52,494 nt of DNA from Clostridium sp. CAG:221 (GCA_000435835.1 FR883406.1:8978-61471), one strand, 5' to 3'. Shown: positions 1 to 8,637, numbered from the stretch's first letter. Program-made: numbers and translations. Notes: a model not told the origin generated them from the letters alone.

Positions 1-516
1 AATACTTTCTTCTCTTTCTTTTAATGTTGGATTTAAAACAAAGTTTCCATCGATTAATCCCACTTGGACAGCTCCAACAGGTGTTGTGAATGGAATGCTT
101 GATAGGCATAATGCCATAGATGCAGCATTAATTGCTAGAATTTCCGGTAAGTTATCTTGTTCTACAGAAACAACTGTACAAACTACTTGAACATCATTTC
201 TATACCCTTTTGGGAATAATGGTCTAAGAGGTCTATCTACAGCTCTTCCAAAAAGAATTGCATTTTCTGAAGGTCTACCTTCTCTCTTGATGAATCCACC
301 TGGTATTTTACCAACTGAATATAATCTTTCTTCGTATTCAACGCTAAGTGGGAAGAAATCTATTCCTTCTCTAGGTTTTTCTGAAGCGTTAACATTTGTT
401 AATATAACTGTATCTCCATAGCTCATGAATATTGCTGCATCTGAAAGCATTCCTACTCTGCCAGATTCAACTTTCATTTCTCTTCCAGCTATGTTTTTTG
501 TAAGTACATTAGTCAT
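1..516 (-). CDS. pnp: Polyribonucleotide nucleotidyltransferase (PNPase), N-terminal part
   Basis: Phosphorolytic 3'-5' exoribonuclease of the RNA degradation machinery. Only the first 172 codons are in the window; the gene continues past the left edge. The translation begins MTNVLTKNIAGREMKVESGR and carries the first RNase PH core, including GKIPGGFIKREGRPSE and AVDRPLRPLFP, both typical of PNPase. The ATG at 516 follows a strong GGAGG (complement of 526-530). It lies directly downstream of rpsO, the usual rpsO-pnp order, with a hairpin between the two genes. Identity is secure; the C-terminal KH and S1 domains cannot be seen. Confidence 0.96.
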   Translation of the reverse strand, partial: MTNVLTKNIAGREMKVESGRVGMLSDAAIFMSYGDTVILTNVNASEKPREGIDFFPLSVEYEERLYSVGKIPGGFIKREGRPSENAILFGRAVDRPLRPLFPKGYRNDVQVVCTVVSVEQDNLPEILAINAASMALCLSSIPFTTPVGAVQVGLIDGNFVLNPTLKEREESI

Positions 517-568
517 TTTTTATAACCTCCCTTCAGGTCTTTCGGTTAATTTTTAATCTTTAAAATAA

Positions 569-591
569 TAGAGCGGATAAAACCCGCTCTA
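569..591 (-). terminator. rpsO-pnp intergenic hairpin, partial terminator or processing site
   Basis: An 8-bp perfect stem (569-576 with 584-591) and a 7-nt loop begin 5 nt after the rpsO stop. In the direction of transcription it is followed by TATTATTTT, a weak U-rich tract. It probably attenuates read-through into pnp or serves as a processing site, as hairpins between rpsO and pnp do in other bacteria. The function is inferred. Confidence 0.65.
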
Positions 592-595
592 CAGA

Positions 596-859
596 CTATC
601 TTCTTAAGCCTAATTTTGAAATTATAGCTCTGTATCTTTCGATATCTTGAGCAGCTAAATACTTTAAGAATCCTCTTCTTTGTCCTACCATCATTAAAAG
701 ACCTCTTCTTGAGTGGTGGTCTTTCTTATGAGTTCTTAAGTGAGCTGTTAAAGAGTTGATTCTTTCAGTTAAAAGTGCGATTTGAACTTCTGGTGAACCA
801 GTGTCTCCTTCATGTCTTCCGAATTCTTTAATTATTTCTTGTTTTCTTATTGCGTCCAT
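596..859 (-). CDS. rpsO: 30S ribosomal protein S15
   Basis: Primary 16S rRNA-binding protein of the small-subunit platform. The product is 87 residues, close to the usual 88-89. It has the hallmark HEGDTGSPEVQIALLTERI and the DHHSRRGLLMMVGQRRGFL segment that contacts rRNA. The ATG is preceded by GGAGGTGTCATA. It is transcribed from its own promoter (943-971) after a leader of about 77 nt and is followed by pnp. S15 often represses its own translation by binding the leader, and the short hairpins at 885-926 could be such a site, though this is not proven here. Confidence 0.98.
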   Translation of the reverse strand: MDAIRKQEIIKEFGRHEGDTGSPEVQIALLTERINSLTAHLRTHKKDHHSRRGLLMMVGQRRGFLKYLAAQDIERYRAIISKLGLRR

Positions 860-884
860 TATGACACCTCCGTAATATTATCCC

Positions 885-926
885 CTTATATCCATGGTAT
901 AAGTGAAAGCTTATATCTTAGATATA
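885..926 (-). promoter_or_regulatory. Possible S15 autoregulatory leader hairpins
   Basis: Between the rpsO promoter and start codon two small stems are possible: TATATC/GATATA (912-917 with 921-926) and CTTATA/TATAAG (885-890 with 898-903). The arms share TATATC-like sequence, so alternative pairings are possible. S15 leaders in other bacteria bind the protein, but this one matches no motif I can name. Confidence 0.3.
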
Positions 927-942
927 GGTTTGTTCATCAGTT

Positions 943-971
943 ATTATATCAGACTAATTTAATATTGTAAA
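943..971 (-). promoter_or_regulatory. rpsO-pnp promoter (sigma-A type)
   Basis: On the minus strand TTTACA (966-971) and TATAAT (943-948) are separated by exactly 17 nt. The predicted start near 936 gives a leader of about 77 nt before rpsO. This makes rpsO-pnp separable from the upstream rimP-ribF operon. Confidence 0.75.
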
Positions 972-1023
972 CAAATTTTATTTTAATAATAATTTTGTCA
1001 TTTAATACAAATTAAAATCCATA

Positions 1024-1947
1024 TTAAATTATAATATTATTTTTTTCAGCATAACTCTTATCTATCTTTAATTGATTTACCAATTCTTCTAAGCCATTAA
1101 ATTTTATTTCTTCCCTGATTTTATTAATAAAAGATACATTTATAGTCTGCCCATATATATATTCATTAAAGTCAAGAATATTAGTCTCTATAGTTAATTC
1201 TTTCCCATTTACTGTAGGATTATGCCCTACAGAAGTAATTCCTTTAAAAATTTTTCCTTTTATAGATACATTAGTATAATATACACCTTTTGCAGGAATA
1301 CATTTACTTTTATCTATTTCTAAATTTGCTGTTGGAAATCCTATTGTTCTTCCAAGCTTCTTGCCATGAATTACTTTTCCTTTAAGAGAATATGGTCGTG
1401 TAAGCATATTAAATGCCTCTTCCACCTCACCATCAATTATAGCTTCCCTAATTCTTGTAGAACTTACTACTGAGTCTTTATATATACAAGGCTCCATCAC
1501 ATATAAATCAAAATGATATTTAGATTTAAGTTCATTTAATAATTTAATATTACCAGCATTTTTATAGCCAAACTTAAAATTAAATCCTACTACAATGCCC
1601 TTGATATTAAAGTTCTCACATATATTTTTAATAAATTCTTCTGGACTCATTTCCATAGTCTCTTTATCAAATTTCTTAAAAGCCAGTATATCTATTCCTT
1701 CTTCTTCTAGAATAGATACCTTTTCTTCATTGGTCATAAGTAAATTCAATGTACTATTTGTATTAATAAATTTTCTAGGATGATTTTTAAAGGTATAGAC
1801 AATTGACTGCCCTTCACCTTCTTCAGCCAGCTGCTTTATCTTACGTATTAGAGATAAATGCCCTTCATGCAATCCATCAAAACTGCCTAAGGCTACAAAG
1901 TTTTTTCTATTTTCTTTCTTTAAAATAGCATCTTCTAACACTAACAT
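1024..1947 (-). CDS. ribF: Bifunctional riboflavin kinase / FMN adenylyltransferase
   Basis: Converts riboflavin to FMN and then FAD in the cytoplasm. It is 307 residues, a normal RibF length. The N-terminal nucleotidyltransferase domain shows GSFDGLHEGH (about residues 22-31) and SSTRIREAI. The C-terminal riboflavin kinase domain shows GKKLGRTIGFPTANL and GVYYTNV. The ATG follows TTAGGAGAAAAATA. It is the last gene of the rimP operon, 10 bp after truB, and a separate promoter for rpsO follows. No riboflavin riboswitch is seen nearby. Confidence 0.96.
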   Translation of the reverse strand: MLVLEDAILKKENRKNFVALGSFDGLHEGHLSLIRKIKQLAEEGEGQSIVYTFKNHPRKFINTNSTLNLLMTNEEKVSILEEEGIDILAFKKFDKETMEMSPEEFIKNICENFNIKGIVVGFNFKFGYKNAGNIKLLNELKSKYHFDLYVMEPCIYKDSVVSSTRIREAIIDGEVEEAFNMLTRPYSLKGKVIHGKKLGRTIGFPTANLEIDKSKCIPAKGVYYTNVSIKGKIFKGITSVGHNPTVNGKELTIETNILDFNEYIYGQTINVSFINKIREEIKFNGLEELVNQLKIDKSYAEKNNIII

Positions 1948-1957
1948 TATTTTTCTC

Positions 1958-2833
1958 CTAAGTTATTAATAATTTAGTAATCTTAAATCCTTTATCATTC
2001 TTGCTTCCAAGACCTAAGAATTTCTCTCCATCATATACGCGATATAATTTTTCATTTTCAACTTTATCATTTGTATACCTAGTATCTCCAACTCTTACTC
2101 CATTTACCAAAAACTTTGCATACTTATGATTTATATTAATTCTTTCATAATGATTTAATGCTTCTTCTATGGAAATTAAATGCTGTGAATAATTTTCGCT
2201 GGTAAGATCCTTAATATTAATTGAATCTTCCTGCTTAAATACTGATGTTTCAGCTCTGTTAAGCTCTGTCATTGCTGCATAAACTCCAAGCTTTTCACCT
2301 ATATCATAACAAAGACTTCTTATATAAGTCCCTTTTGAACATGTAACCTTCATTGAAACAAAAGGGTTATTTATTTTTATATTTTCAATATTATAAATAG
2401 TTATATTTCTTCCTTCTCTTTCAACTTCAATTCCCTGTCTTGCTAAAGTATATAATCTAACACCATTTTGTTTAAGTGCAGAATACATAGGTGGTATTTG
2501 AGAATATTCACCTAAAAAGCTTTTTATTGCCTGTAAGATTTCTTCATCAGTTAAATGACTAGTTTCATGACTTTCAAGAATATCACCTTCATCATCATAT
2601 GTAGTAGTTTTAATTCCTAGTTTAAATTCTACTTCATATACCTTTCTTGAATCCATGATATAATCTATTATCTTTGTTGCTCTTCCAATACATACTGGTA
2701 AAACACCCGTAGCTTCTGGATCAAGGGTACCTGTATGACCAACCTTTCCAGTTGAACAAACTTTTTTTACTTCTCTAACAACATCAAATGATGTCATTCC
2801 CTTAGGTTTAAAGATATTTATAACTCCATTCAT
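1958..2833 (-). CDS. truB: tRNA pseudouridine-55 synthase
   Basis: Isomerises U55 in the T loop of tRNAs. The 291-residue protein begins MNGVINIFKPKGMTSFDVV and contains KVGHTGTLDPEATGVLPVCIG with the catalytic Asp of the GTLDP motif. CSKGTYIRSLCYDIG follows, and a C-terminal PUA-like part near residue 240 on. Its start lies 3 bp after the nrnA stop, and its ribosome binding site, GAGGAAGAG, lies in the last nrnA codons, which suggests translational coupling. Confidence 0.96.
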   Translation of the reverse strand: MNGVINIFKPKGMTSFDVVREVKKVCSTGKVGHTGTLDPEATGVLPVCIGRATKIIDYIMDSRKVYEVEFKLGIKTTTYDDEGDILESHETSHLTDEEILQAIKSFLGEYSQIPPMYSALKQNGVRLYTLARQGIEVEREGRNITIYNIENIKINNPFVSMKVTCSKGTYIRSLCYDIGEKLGVYAAMTELNRAETSVFKQEDSINIKDLTSENYSQHLISIEEALNHYERININHKYAKFLVNGVRVGDTRYTNDKVENEKLYRVYDGEKFLGLGSKNDKGFKITKLLIT

Positions 2834-2836
2834 ATC

Positions 2837-3808
2837 TTATAACTCTTCCTCTATTTTGCTTAATATTTTATCCCTAGCTTCTTCTAATGTTGAATATTTT
2901 ATAGCTAATCCTGCAGCTTTAGTATGTCCACCTCCGCCAAAGTATTCAGCAATCTTTCTTACATCAACATCATTTTTTGATCTAAGGCTAGCTTTAATTT
3001 TATCATCTGCTTCTTTCACTAATAAAGTTACTTCTACACCTTTTATTTGCAGTCCATAAGATATAATGTCAGAAGTATCTCCCACTTCTATACCAAATTC
3101 TTCTCCTGCATCTTTAGGAAGTTCGATTAAGGCAACTTTACCATCACAAACAAGCTTCATACCTGTAAGCACTTTACCTACAAATCTCACTCTATTAAAA
3201 TCCTTATTATCAAAAAGACTTTGATAAATAAATGTATTATTTACACCAATTTTCTTCAGTTTAGCTGCGATTTCTAAAGTCCTATATGTAACATTAGAAT
3301 GTCTGAAAGCTCCTGTATCTGTTACTAATGATGTATATAAACATGTTCCTATTTCTTTACTTATTTCATCATCTTCCTTAAAGACAAATCCTAGCTCCAA
3401 CAATAATTCATAAACTATTTCTGCTGTAGCTGCTGCATTTGTATCTACGTAATTTTCATTACCATACATATCATTTGATAAGTGATGGTCTACATTTAAT
3501 AATACTTTATTATAATTTTCTAAATTGGCACATATTCTTTCATAATTGCCACAATCTAAGACAATAACTACATCTGTATCAGCTGTTGGTTCATATATTT
3601 CACCAGTTACATCTTCAGCACCTAAAAGAAATCTTAAATTTTCAGATAGAGATTCCTTAGAAAGTATATAGCAATCTTTATTTAAGGATTTTAATCCATT
3701 ATAAAGCGCAAGAACACTACCTACTGCATCACCATCTGGTGATACATGGTAGGTAATGCCTATCTTCTTTGCACTTAATAAAATATCTTTAATTGTTTTA
3801 ATTGACAA
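2837..3808 (-). CDS. nrnA: DHH/DHHA1 bifunctional oligoribonuclease / pAp phosphatase
   Basis: NrnA-type enzymes degrade nanoRNAs (2-5 nt) and dephosphorylate pAp. The 323-residue protein has the metal-binding motif HVSPDGDAVGS (about residues 21-31), the DHH signature in NVDHHLSND, and the C-terminal DHHA1 motif GGGGHTKAAG. The start codon is TTG, immediately adjacent to the rbfA TAA stop (TAATTG), with AAGGG upstream as a binding site. This looks like tight coupling to rbfA. It is part of the conserved rbfA-nrnA-truB-ribF order of Firmicutes. A second, more divergent DHH protein is encoded at 17210-18163. Confidence 0.93.
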   Translation of the reverse strand: MSIKTIKDILLSAKKIGITYHVSPDGDAVGSVLALYNGLKSLNKDCYILSKESLSENLRFLLGAEDVTGEIYEPTADTDVVIVLDCGNYERICANLENYNKVLLNVDHHLSNDMYGNENYVDTNAAATAEIVYELLLELGFVFKEDDEISKEIGTCLYTSLVTDTGAFRHSNVTYRTLEIAAKLKKIGVNNTFIYQSLFDNKDFNRVRFVGKVLTGMKLVCDGKVALIELPKDAGEEFGIEVGDTSDIISYGLQIKGVEVTLLVKEADDKIKASLRSKNDVDVRKIAEYFGGGGHTKAAGLAIKYSTLEEARDKILSKIEEEL

Positions 3809-4162
3809 TTATTTACCCTTATTTACCTTATGAATAAGTTCTTCAATACGCATTCCATAGCTTATTGAATCATCTAATTCAAAAATTATTTGAGGATTAT
3901 GTCTTAAATTAATTCTTATGCCAATTTCTTTTCTTATATATCCACTTGCATTTTTTAATGCAGTGAAAGTATTATTCTTTTCTTCTTCATCTTTTCCAAA
4001 TATGCTTACAAATACCTTTGCATATCTTAAATCCTTAGTAACTTTTACTGCTGTTACAGAAACCATTGCAGTAAGTCTTGGATCCTTGATTTCATTTTGG
4101 ATTATATTACTAACTTCTCTTCTGACTTCTTCATTTATTCTTCCGCCTCTATAGTTAGCCAT
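3809..4162 (-). CDS. rbfA: 30S ribosome-binding factor A
   Basis: Ribosome assembly factor for late 16S rRNA maturation. It is 117 residues, the usual size. The KH-like fold is recognised from RREVSNIIQNEIKDPRL, the KVFVSIFG segment and the IGIRINLRHNPQIIFELDDS stretch near the C terminus. The ATG follows GAGGTGATTTAA. It is 12 bp downstream of infB in the standard nusA-infB operon. Confidence 0.96.
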   Translation of the reverse strand: MANYRGGRINEEVRREVSNIIQNEIKDPRLTAMVSVTAVKVTKDLRYAKVFVSIFGKDEEEKNNTFTALKNASGYIRKEIGIRINLRHNPQIIFELDDSISYGMRIEELIHKVNKGK

Positions 4163-4174
4163 TTAAATCACCTC

Positions 4175-6235
4175 TTAAAGCTCTTTTCTTTTTACAGCTT
4201 CCATTGTAAATGATTCGATTATATCTCCCTCTTTAAGGTCATTGAATCTTTCAACACTTAAGCCACATTCGTATCCTTTATTAACTTCTTTAGCATCATC
4301 TTTAAATCTCTTTAATGAAGCTAAGACAGATTCAAAGATAACTATTCCATCTCTTATTACTCTTATTTCAGAATTTCTTACTATTTTACCATCTGTTACG
4401 TAACATCCTGCAATAGTACCTACGTTAGATATCTTGTAAGTCATTCTTACTTCTGCTTTACCATTTACAACTTCTTTGTATTCAGGATCAAGCATACCAA
4501 TCATAGCAGATTTAACATCTTCAATTGCATCGTAGATGATTCTGTATGTTTTTATATCTACTCCATCTCTTTCTGCTGCAGCTATAGCATTTGAATCTGG
4601 TCTAACATTAAATCCTATCATTAATGCATTTGAAGCTGCTGCTAAAGTTATATCTGTTTCTGTTATAGCACCTACTGCACCATGGATAACTCTAACCTTA
4701 ACATCATCTGTTGAAAGTTTTTCTAAAGATTGTCTTATTGCTTCTACTGAACCTTGAACGTCAGCTTTAACAATAATGCTTAATTCTTTAACCTTACCTT
4801 CTTGGATTTGGCTATATAAATCTTCAAGTGATACTCTATGTGATGTTTGATGGCTTTCAGTTTTAATCTTATCTTTTCTGATTTCAGCCATATTTCTAGC
4901 AGTCTTTTCATCTTTAACAACTACAAATCTGTCCCCAGCTGCTGGAACTTCTGAAAGTCCTAAAACTTCTACTGGTATAGATGGCCCTGCTGATTTAATC
5001 TTTTTACCCATATCATCAAACATAGCTCTTATTCTTCCATATGTAGATCCAACTAAAATAGAATCTCCTACATGTAAAGTACCATTTTGAATTAATAATG
5101 ATGCAACTGCACCTCTACCTTTATCTAACTTAGCTTCAATAACAGTTCCTTTAGATTTTCTATTAGGATCTGCAGTTAATTCTTGCATTTCTGCTGTTAA
5201 AAGAATCATTTCAAGTAATGAATCTAGGTTTTCTCCAGTCTTTGCTGAAACTGGTACACAAATTGTATCTCCACCCCAGTCTTCTGATACTAAACCATGT
5301 TCAGTTAATTCTTGTTTAACTCTATCAACATTTGCTCCTGGTCTATCAATCTTATTGATTGCAACTATCATTGGAACATTAGCAGCTTTACAGTGGCTTA
5401 TAGCTTCTTTAGTTTGTGGCATTATACCATCATCAGCAGCAACAACTAAGATAACGATATCTGTTACTTGTGCTCCTCTAGCTCTCATAGCTGTGAAAGC
5501 TTCGTGTCCTGGTGTATCTAAGAATGTTATTTTTTCACCATTTAAAGTTACTGTGTAAGCACCTATATGTTGAGTGATTCCACCTGCTTCAGTATCAGTA
5601 ACTCTAGCTTTTCTTATAGCATCTAATAATGAAGTCTTACCATGGTCAACGTGACCCATTATTGTTACTATAGGAGGTCTCTTTTCTAAGTTTTCTTCTA
5701 CTATATCTGTATCTTCTTCAAATGCCTCAAGTTCTGTTTCTTCTTCTTTTCTTTCAGCAATAACTTCGTATTTTTCACAAAGTTTTTCTGCTGTAGCAAA
5801 ATCTATTTCTTGGTTAACTCCAGCCATTACACCTAAGAATATTAAATTCTTAATAACCTCTGCTGTTGGTTTTCCAAGCTTTTCACATAACTCTTTAACT
5901 GTGATAGTGTCACCTATTTCAACTACTCCACATGCTGCTTCTGCATTTTTTTCAATTTCTTCACGTTCTATTTCTTTTTTAGTCTTCTTTTTCTTTCTTA
6001 CACCTTTATTAACTTCTTCAGCTAATTGGTCTTCATATTCATCAACTATAGATTTCTTTGTTTCTGGTATTCCATTTTCACCTATAAGTTCTTGAATTAG
6101 TGCAGCATCTTCATCTTCTATAACACTCATATGATTTTTTACTTCTACACCAAACTCTTCCATTAATAAAGTTATTAAGTCTTTTGAGCTTACATTTAAC
6201 TCTTTTGCCAATTCATATACTCTGATTTTTGACAA
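4175..6235 (-). CDS. infB: Translation initiation factor IF-2
   Basis: GTPase that delivers initiator fMet-tRNA to the 30S subunit. With the chosen start it is 686 residues. It has an N-terminal IF2_N motif (SKIRVYELAKELNVSSKDLI), a lysine/glutamate-rich linker, G1 GHVDHGKT (about 194-201), DTPGHEAF, NKID, and C-terminal domains ending SFTMEAVKRKEL. Start choice: a longer frame opens at GTG (6244), but that GTG is part of the Shine-Dalgarno GGGGGTGAT. The TTG at 6235 has ideal spacing and gives the canonical MSKIRVYEL terminus. The linker is short, typical of clostridia. Confidence 0.95.
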   Translation of the reverse strand: MSKIRVYELAKELNVSSKDLITLLMEEFGVEVKNHMSVIEDEDAALIQELIGENGIPETKKSIVDEYEDQLAEEVNKGVRKKKKTKKEIEREEIEKNAEAACGVVEIGDTITVKELCEKLGKPTAEVIKNLIFLGVMAGVNQEIDFATAEKLCEKYEVIAERKEEETELEAFEEDTDIVEENLEKRPPIVTIMGHVDHGKTSLLDAIRKARVTDTEAGGITQHIGAYTVTLNGEKITFLDTPGHEAFTAMRARGAQVTDIVILVVAADDGIMPQTKEAISHCKAANVPMIVAINKIDRPGANVDRVKQELTEHGLVSEDWGGDTICVPVSAKTGENLDSLLEMILLTAEMQELTADPNRKSKGTVIEAKLDKGRGAVASLLIQNGTLHVGDSILVGSTYGRIRAMFDDMGKKIKSAGPSIPVEVLGLSEVPAAGDRFVVVKDEKTARNMAEIRKDKIKTESHQTSHRVSLEDLYSQIQEGKVKELSIIVKADVQGSVEAIRQSLEKLSTDDVKVRVIHGAVGAITETDITLAAASNALMIGFNVRPDSNAIAAAERDGVDIKTYRIIYDAIEDVKSAMIGMLDPEYKEVVNGKAEVRMTYKISNVGTIAGCYVTDGKIVRNSEIRVIRDGIVIFESVLASLKRFKDDAKEVNKGYECGLSVERFNDLKEGDIIESFTMEAVKRKEL

Positions 6236-6250
6236 TAAAATCACCCCCGG

Positions 6251-6565
6251 TTAATTTGTTGCTGAATTTTCTCTGTATAAGAACATTAACTTTTCAGCCA
6301 TATTCTTGTCAGTTATTGCTAAAATTTTAACTTCTTCTCTTCCAATAGCAAAACCTAATTCTTCTTTTGAAAAATCTTCTATTAATTCTATATTTTTAGC
6401 TATGCAATGGTTCTTAAATTTTTTTCTAGTGCTATTTGAAGCATCATTAGATATTATGATTAAGAAAAAGTCTTTCTTATTTCTTTGTTCATCACATCTA
6501 CTATAGCCTTCAACTATATTCCCAGCTCTTTTAGCTAATCCTAGAAAGTTAAAAAACTTATCCAT
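6251..6565 (-). CDS. ylxQ: Ribosomal L7Ae-family K-turn binding protein
   Basis: A 104-residue protein with LGLAKRAGNIVEGYSRC near the N terminus and the alternating hydrophobic pattern of the L7Ae/L30e fold. It is located exactly where YlxQ sits in Firmicutes, between ylxR and infB. YlxQ homologues bind kink-turn RNA. Its start overlaps the end of ylxR by 8 nt, so the two are probably coupled. Role in the cell is not established. Confidence 0.88.
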   Translation of the reverse strand: MDKFFNFLGLAKRAGNIVEGYSRCDEQRNKKDFFLIIISNDASNSTRKKFKNHCIAKNIELIEDFSKEELGFAIGREEVKILAITDKNMAEKLMFLYRENSATN

Positions 6566-6824
6566 TTAATATCTCATTCCTTAATCTATTATAGATTTCT
6601 TCATCTATGGCTATATCAAGATTTCTACTTAGCCTTTTAGCTTTAAAAGCTTTTTCAAGGCATTCTATATTTCTACAAATATATGCCCCTCTTCCAGATT
6701 TTTTACCTGTAAGATCTACAGTTACTTCTCCTTCTGGAGTCTTAACTACTCTTATAAGCTCTTTTTTAGGCTTCATTTCCATGCATCCAGTACACATTCT
6801 TAAAGGTATCTTCTTTACTTTCAT
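6558..6824 (-). CDS. ylxR: YlxR family nucleic-acid-binding protein
   Basis: 88 residues with the conserved RMCTGCMEMKPKKELIRVV start and GKKSGRGAYICRNIECLEKA (GRGAY motif) of the YlxR family (DUF448). Four cysteines are present. Known proteins of this family bind nucleic acid, and a link to RNase P has been reported. The ATG follows AAAGGAGGATTTACTG. It lies between nusA and ylxQ in the conserved operon. Confidence 0.93.
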   Translation of the reverse strand: MKVKKIPLRMCTGCMEMKPKKELIRVVKTPEGEVTVDLTGKKSGRGAYICRNIECLEKAFKAKRLSRNLDIAIDEEIYNRLRNEILNG

Positions 6825-6838
6825 CAGTAAATCCTCCT

Positions 6839-7897
6839 TTAGTTTTCTAATGCCTCTGCTTGAGATTTACTCTTAATGTCAATCTTCCAGTTAGTAAGCT
6901 TAGCAGCTAATCTTACATTTTGACCTTCTTTACCTATTGCAAGTGAAAGTTGGTTATCATCAACGATAACTTTAGCAGATTTAGTTTCTTCATCTATTGT
7001 AACACTTAATACTTTTGCAGGGCTTAATGCACTTGCTAAGAATTCTGCTGGATCTTTGCTCCATTTAATTATGTCAATTTTTTCACCTTTTAACTCATCT
7101 ACAATATTTTGAACACGAGCTCCCTTAGGTCCAACACATGCTCCCATTGGATCAACATTTTCATCATGAGATACTACTGCAATTTTACTTCTTGAACCAG
7201 CTTCTCTTGAAATACTTTTTATTTCAACAACACCTTCATAGATTTCTGGCACTTCTAGTTCAAATAATCTCTTAACTAATCCTGGATGAGTTCTTGATAC
7301 AACAACTTGTGCACCTTTTGAAGTATTTTTAACTTCAACTACATATAATTTTACCTTTTCATTAAATCTATATTCTTCTCCTGGAATTTGCTCGTTAGGT
7401 CCTATTACAGTTTCTAACTTACCAACATTAACAAATACCATGCCTTTATCTTGTCTTAAAACTGTTCCAACAATAATATCATATTCTAACTCTTTATATT
7501 CGTTATATATGATGCTTCTTTCTGCTTCTCTTATTCTTTGTGTTACAACACCTTTAGCAAGCTGAGCTGCAACTCTTCCAAAATTCTTTGGTGTAACTTC
7601 GAAATCAACTACATCATCTAAATCGTAGATTGGTCTTATAGCTTGCGCTTCTTCAAGTCCAATTTCTGTTACATCATCAAATACTTCTTCAACAACTACC
7701 TTTTGAGAATATACATGGATTTCTCCAGTTTCTCTATCAATTGTTACCTTTACGTTTTGTGCTGAAGAAGTTGGTCCAGCATAATTTTTCTTGTATGCTG
7801 CTACTAATGCATCTTCAATTGTTTCGAATAATAAATCTTCGCTAATTCCTTTATCTTTAACTATCTCTTTAAGAGCACCTATAAATTCTTGATTCAT
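6839..7897 (-). CDS. nusA: Transcription termination/antitermination factor NusA
   Basis: RNA polymerase-associated elongation and termination factor. It is 352 residues, the short Firmicute form without the acidic C-terminal repeats. The N-terminal RNAP-binding domain (MNQEFIGALKEIVKDKGISE) is followed by an S1 domain (IIVGTVLRQDKGMVFVNVG) and two KH domains (DPMGACVGPKGARVQNI and LAIGKEGQNVRLAAKLTNWK). The ATG has AAGGAGGGGAAATATAA before it. NusA can autoregulate its operon, which is relevant to the hairpin leader upstream of rimP. Confidence 0.97.
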   Translation of the reverse strand: MNQEFIGALKEIVKDKGISEDLLFETIEDALVAAYKKNYAGPTSSAQNVKVTIDRETGEIHVYSQKVVVEEVFDDVTEIGLEEAQAIRPIYDLDDVVDFEVTPKNFGRVAAQLAKGVVTQRIREAERSIIYNEYKELEYDIIVGTVLRQDKGMVFVNVGKLETVIGPNEQIPGEEYRFNEKVKLYVVEVKNTSKGAQVVVSRTHPGLVKRLFELEVPEIYEGVVEIKSISREAGSRSKIAVVSHDENVDPMGACVGPKGARVQNIVDELKGEKIDIIKWSKDPAEFLASALSPAKVLSVTIDEETKSAKVIVDDNQLSLAIGKEGQNVRLAAKLTNWKIDIKSKSQAEALEN

Positions 7898-7915
7898 TTA
7901 TATTTCCCCTCCTTA

Positions 7916-8374
7916 TTATATTTCCCCTTCTAAGTTTACTGACTTAATTTTATCTTTTGGAATGATTATTTCTTCAGTTCCTTCAACTGTTATTGAAGTC
8001 TCATTATTTTCCTTAAGTATTCCTTTTATAGTCTTAGTTCCTTCAATGGCTTTAGCAAGTTTTACTAAGACTTCACTTCCTATAAATCTTGTATAGTGTT
8101 CGTTGGTAAATAATGTTCTGTTTAATCCAGGAGATGAAACTTCTAAGAAATATGCATCTGTAATTGGATCCTTCTCATCTAATACATCACTTACTCTTCT
8201 TGAAAGTGCTTCACAATCATTTAATGAAACGCCTCCATCTTTTTCTATATATATTCTTAAATAATATTCTCCGCTTTCTTTCACATATTCAATGTGATAA
8301 ATATCATAGTTAAGTTCTTCTGCTATTGGCTTAACTATTTCAGCTATTTGTTCCACTAAGGCATTAACTTTCAT
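7916..8374 (-). CDS. rimP: Ribosome maturation factor RimP
   Basis: Assembly factor needed for 30S maturation. It is 152 residues with LRIYIEKDGGVSLNDCEALSRRVSD and EVSSPGLNR, the signatures of the RimP N-terminal domain, and a C-terminal SH3-like domain (IKGILKENNETSITVEG). The ATG follows AAAGGAGGGTAAAAA. It is the first gene of the operon, preceded by a promoter and a leader of about 146 nt with two hairpins. Confidence 0.96.
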   Translation of the reverse strand: MKVNALVEQIAEIVKPIAEELNYDIYHIEYVKESGEYYLRIYIEKDGGVSLNDCEALSRRVSDVLDEKDPITDAYFLEVSSPGLNRTLFTNEHYTRFIGSEVLVKLAKAIEGTKTIKGILKENNETSITVEGTEEIIIPKDKIKSVNLEGEI

Positions 8375-8431
8375 TTTTTACCCTCCTTTTCAATATTCAG
8401 TTTTTTCGCAATTTAAACATAGGTACATAAA

Positions 8432-8457
8432 AACGCAACTAGAAAAGTAGTTGCGTT
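8432..8457 (-). terminator. Leader hairpin 2 of the rimP operon, terminator-like
   Basis: A perfect 10-bp stem (8432-8441 with 8448-8457) with a 6-nt loop is followed on the minus strand by TTTTTATG. This is an intrinsic-terminator shape, lying between the promoter and rimP. It could attenuate the nusA operon or stop read-through from the radical SAM gene upstream. Confidence 0.6.
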
Positions 8458-8466
8458 AAAATAGAA

Positions 8467-8490
8467 AGAGCAGGCGTTTACCCCTACTCT
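8467..8490 (-). promoter_or_regulatory. Leader hairpin 1 of the rimP operon
   Basis: An 8-bp stem with one G-U pair (8467-8474 with 8483-8490) and an 8-nt loop lies 9 nt before hairpin 2. It does not share sequence with hairpin 2, so a simple mutually exclusive antiterminator is not obvious. It may be a protein-binding site or just a 5' stabiliser. Confidence 0.45.
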
Positions 8491-8526
8491 ATATCTTTTA
8501 GCTATTAGTAAATTACTTCCTTTAAC

Positions 8527-8555
8527 ATATTATCATACTTTACTAACAATTACAA
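8527..8555 (-). promoter_or_regulatory. Promoter of the rimP-nusA-infB operon
   Basis: Minus strand TTGTAA (8550-8555), 17-nt spacer, TAATAT (8527-8532). The predicted transcript start near 8520 lies downstream of the radical SAM gene and about 146 nt before rimP. Confidence 0.65.
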
Positions 8556-8637
8556 GGGGTTATTATTTGCAACCTTTCCCCCTGTTAAAACTTTACCCAA
8601 AAGCAAGTATTTTTATTCATAGCTCTATTTAATTTTA

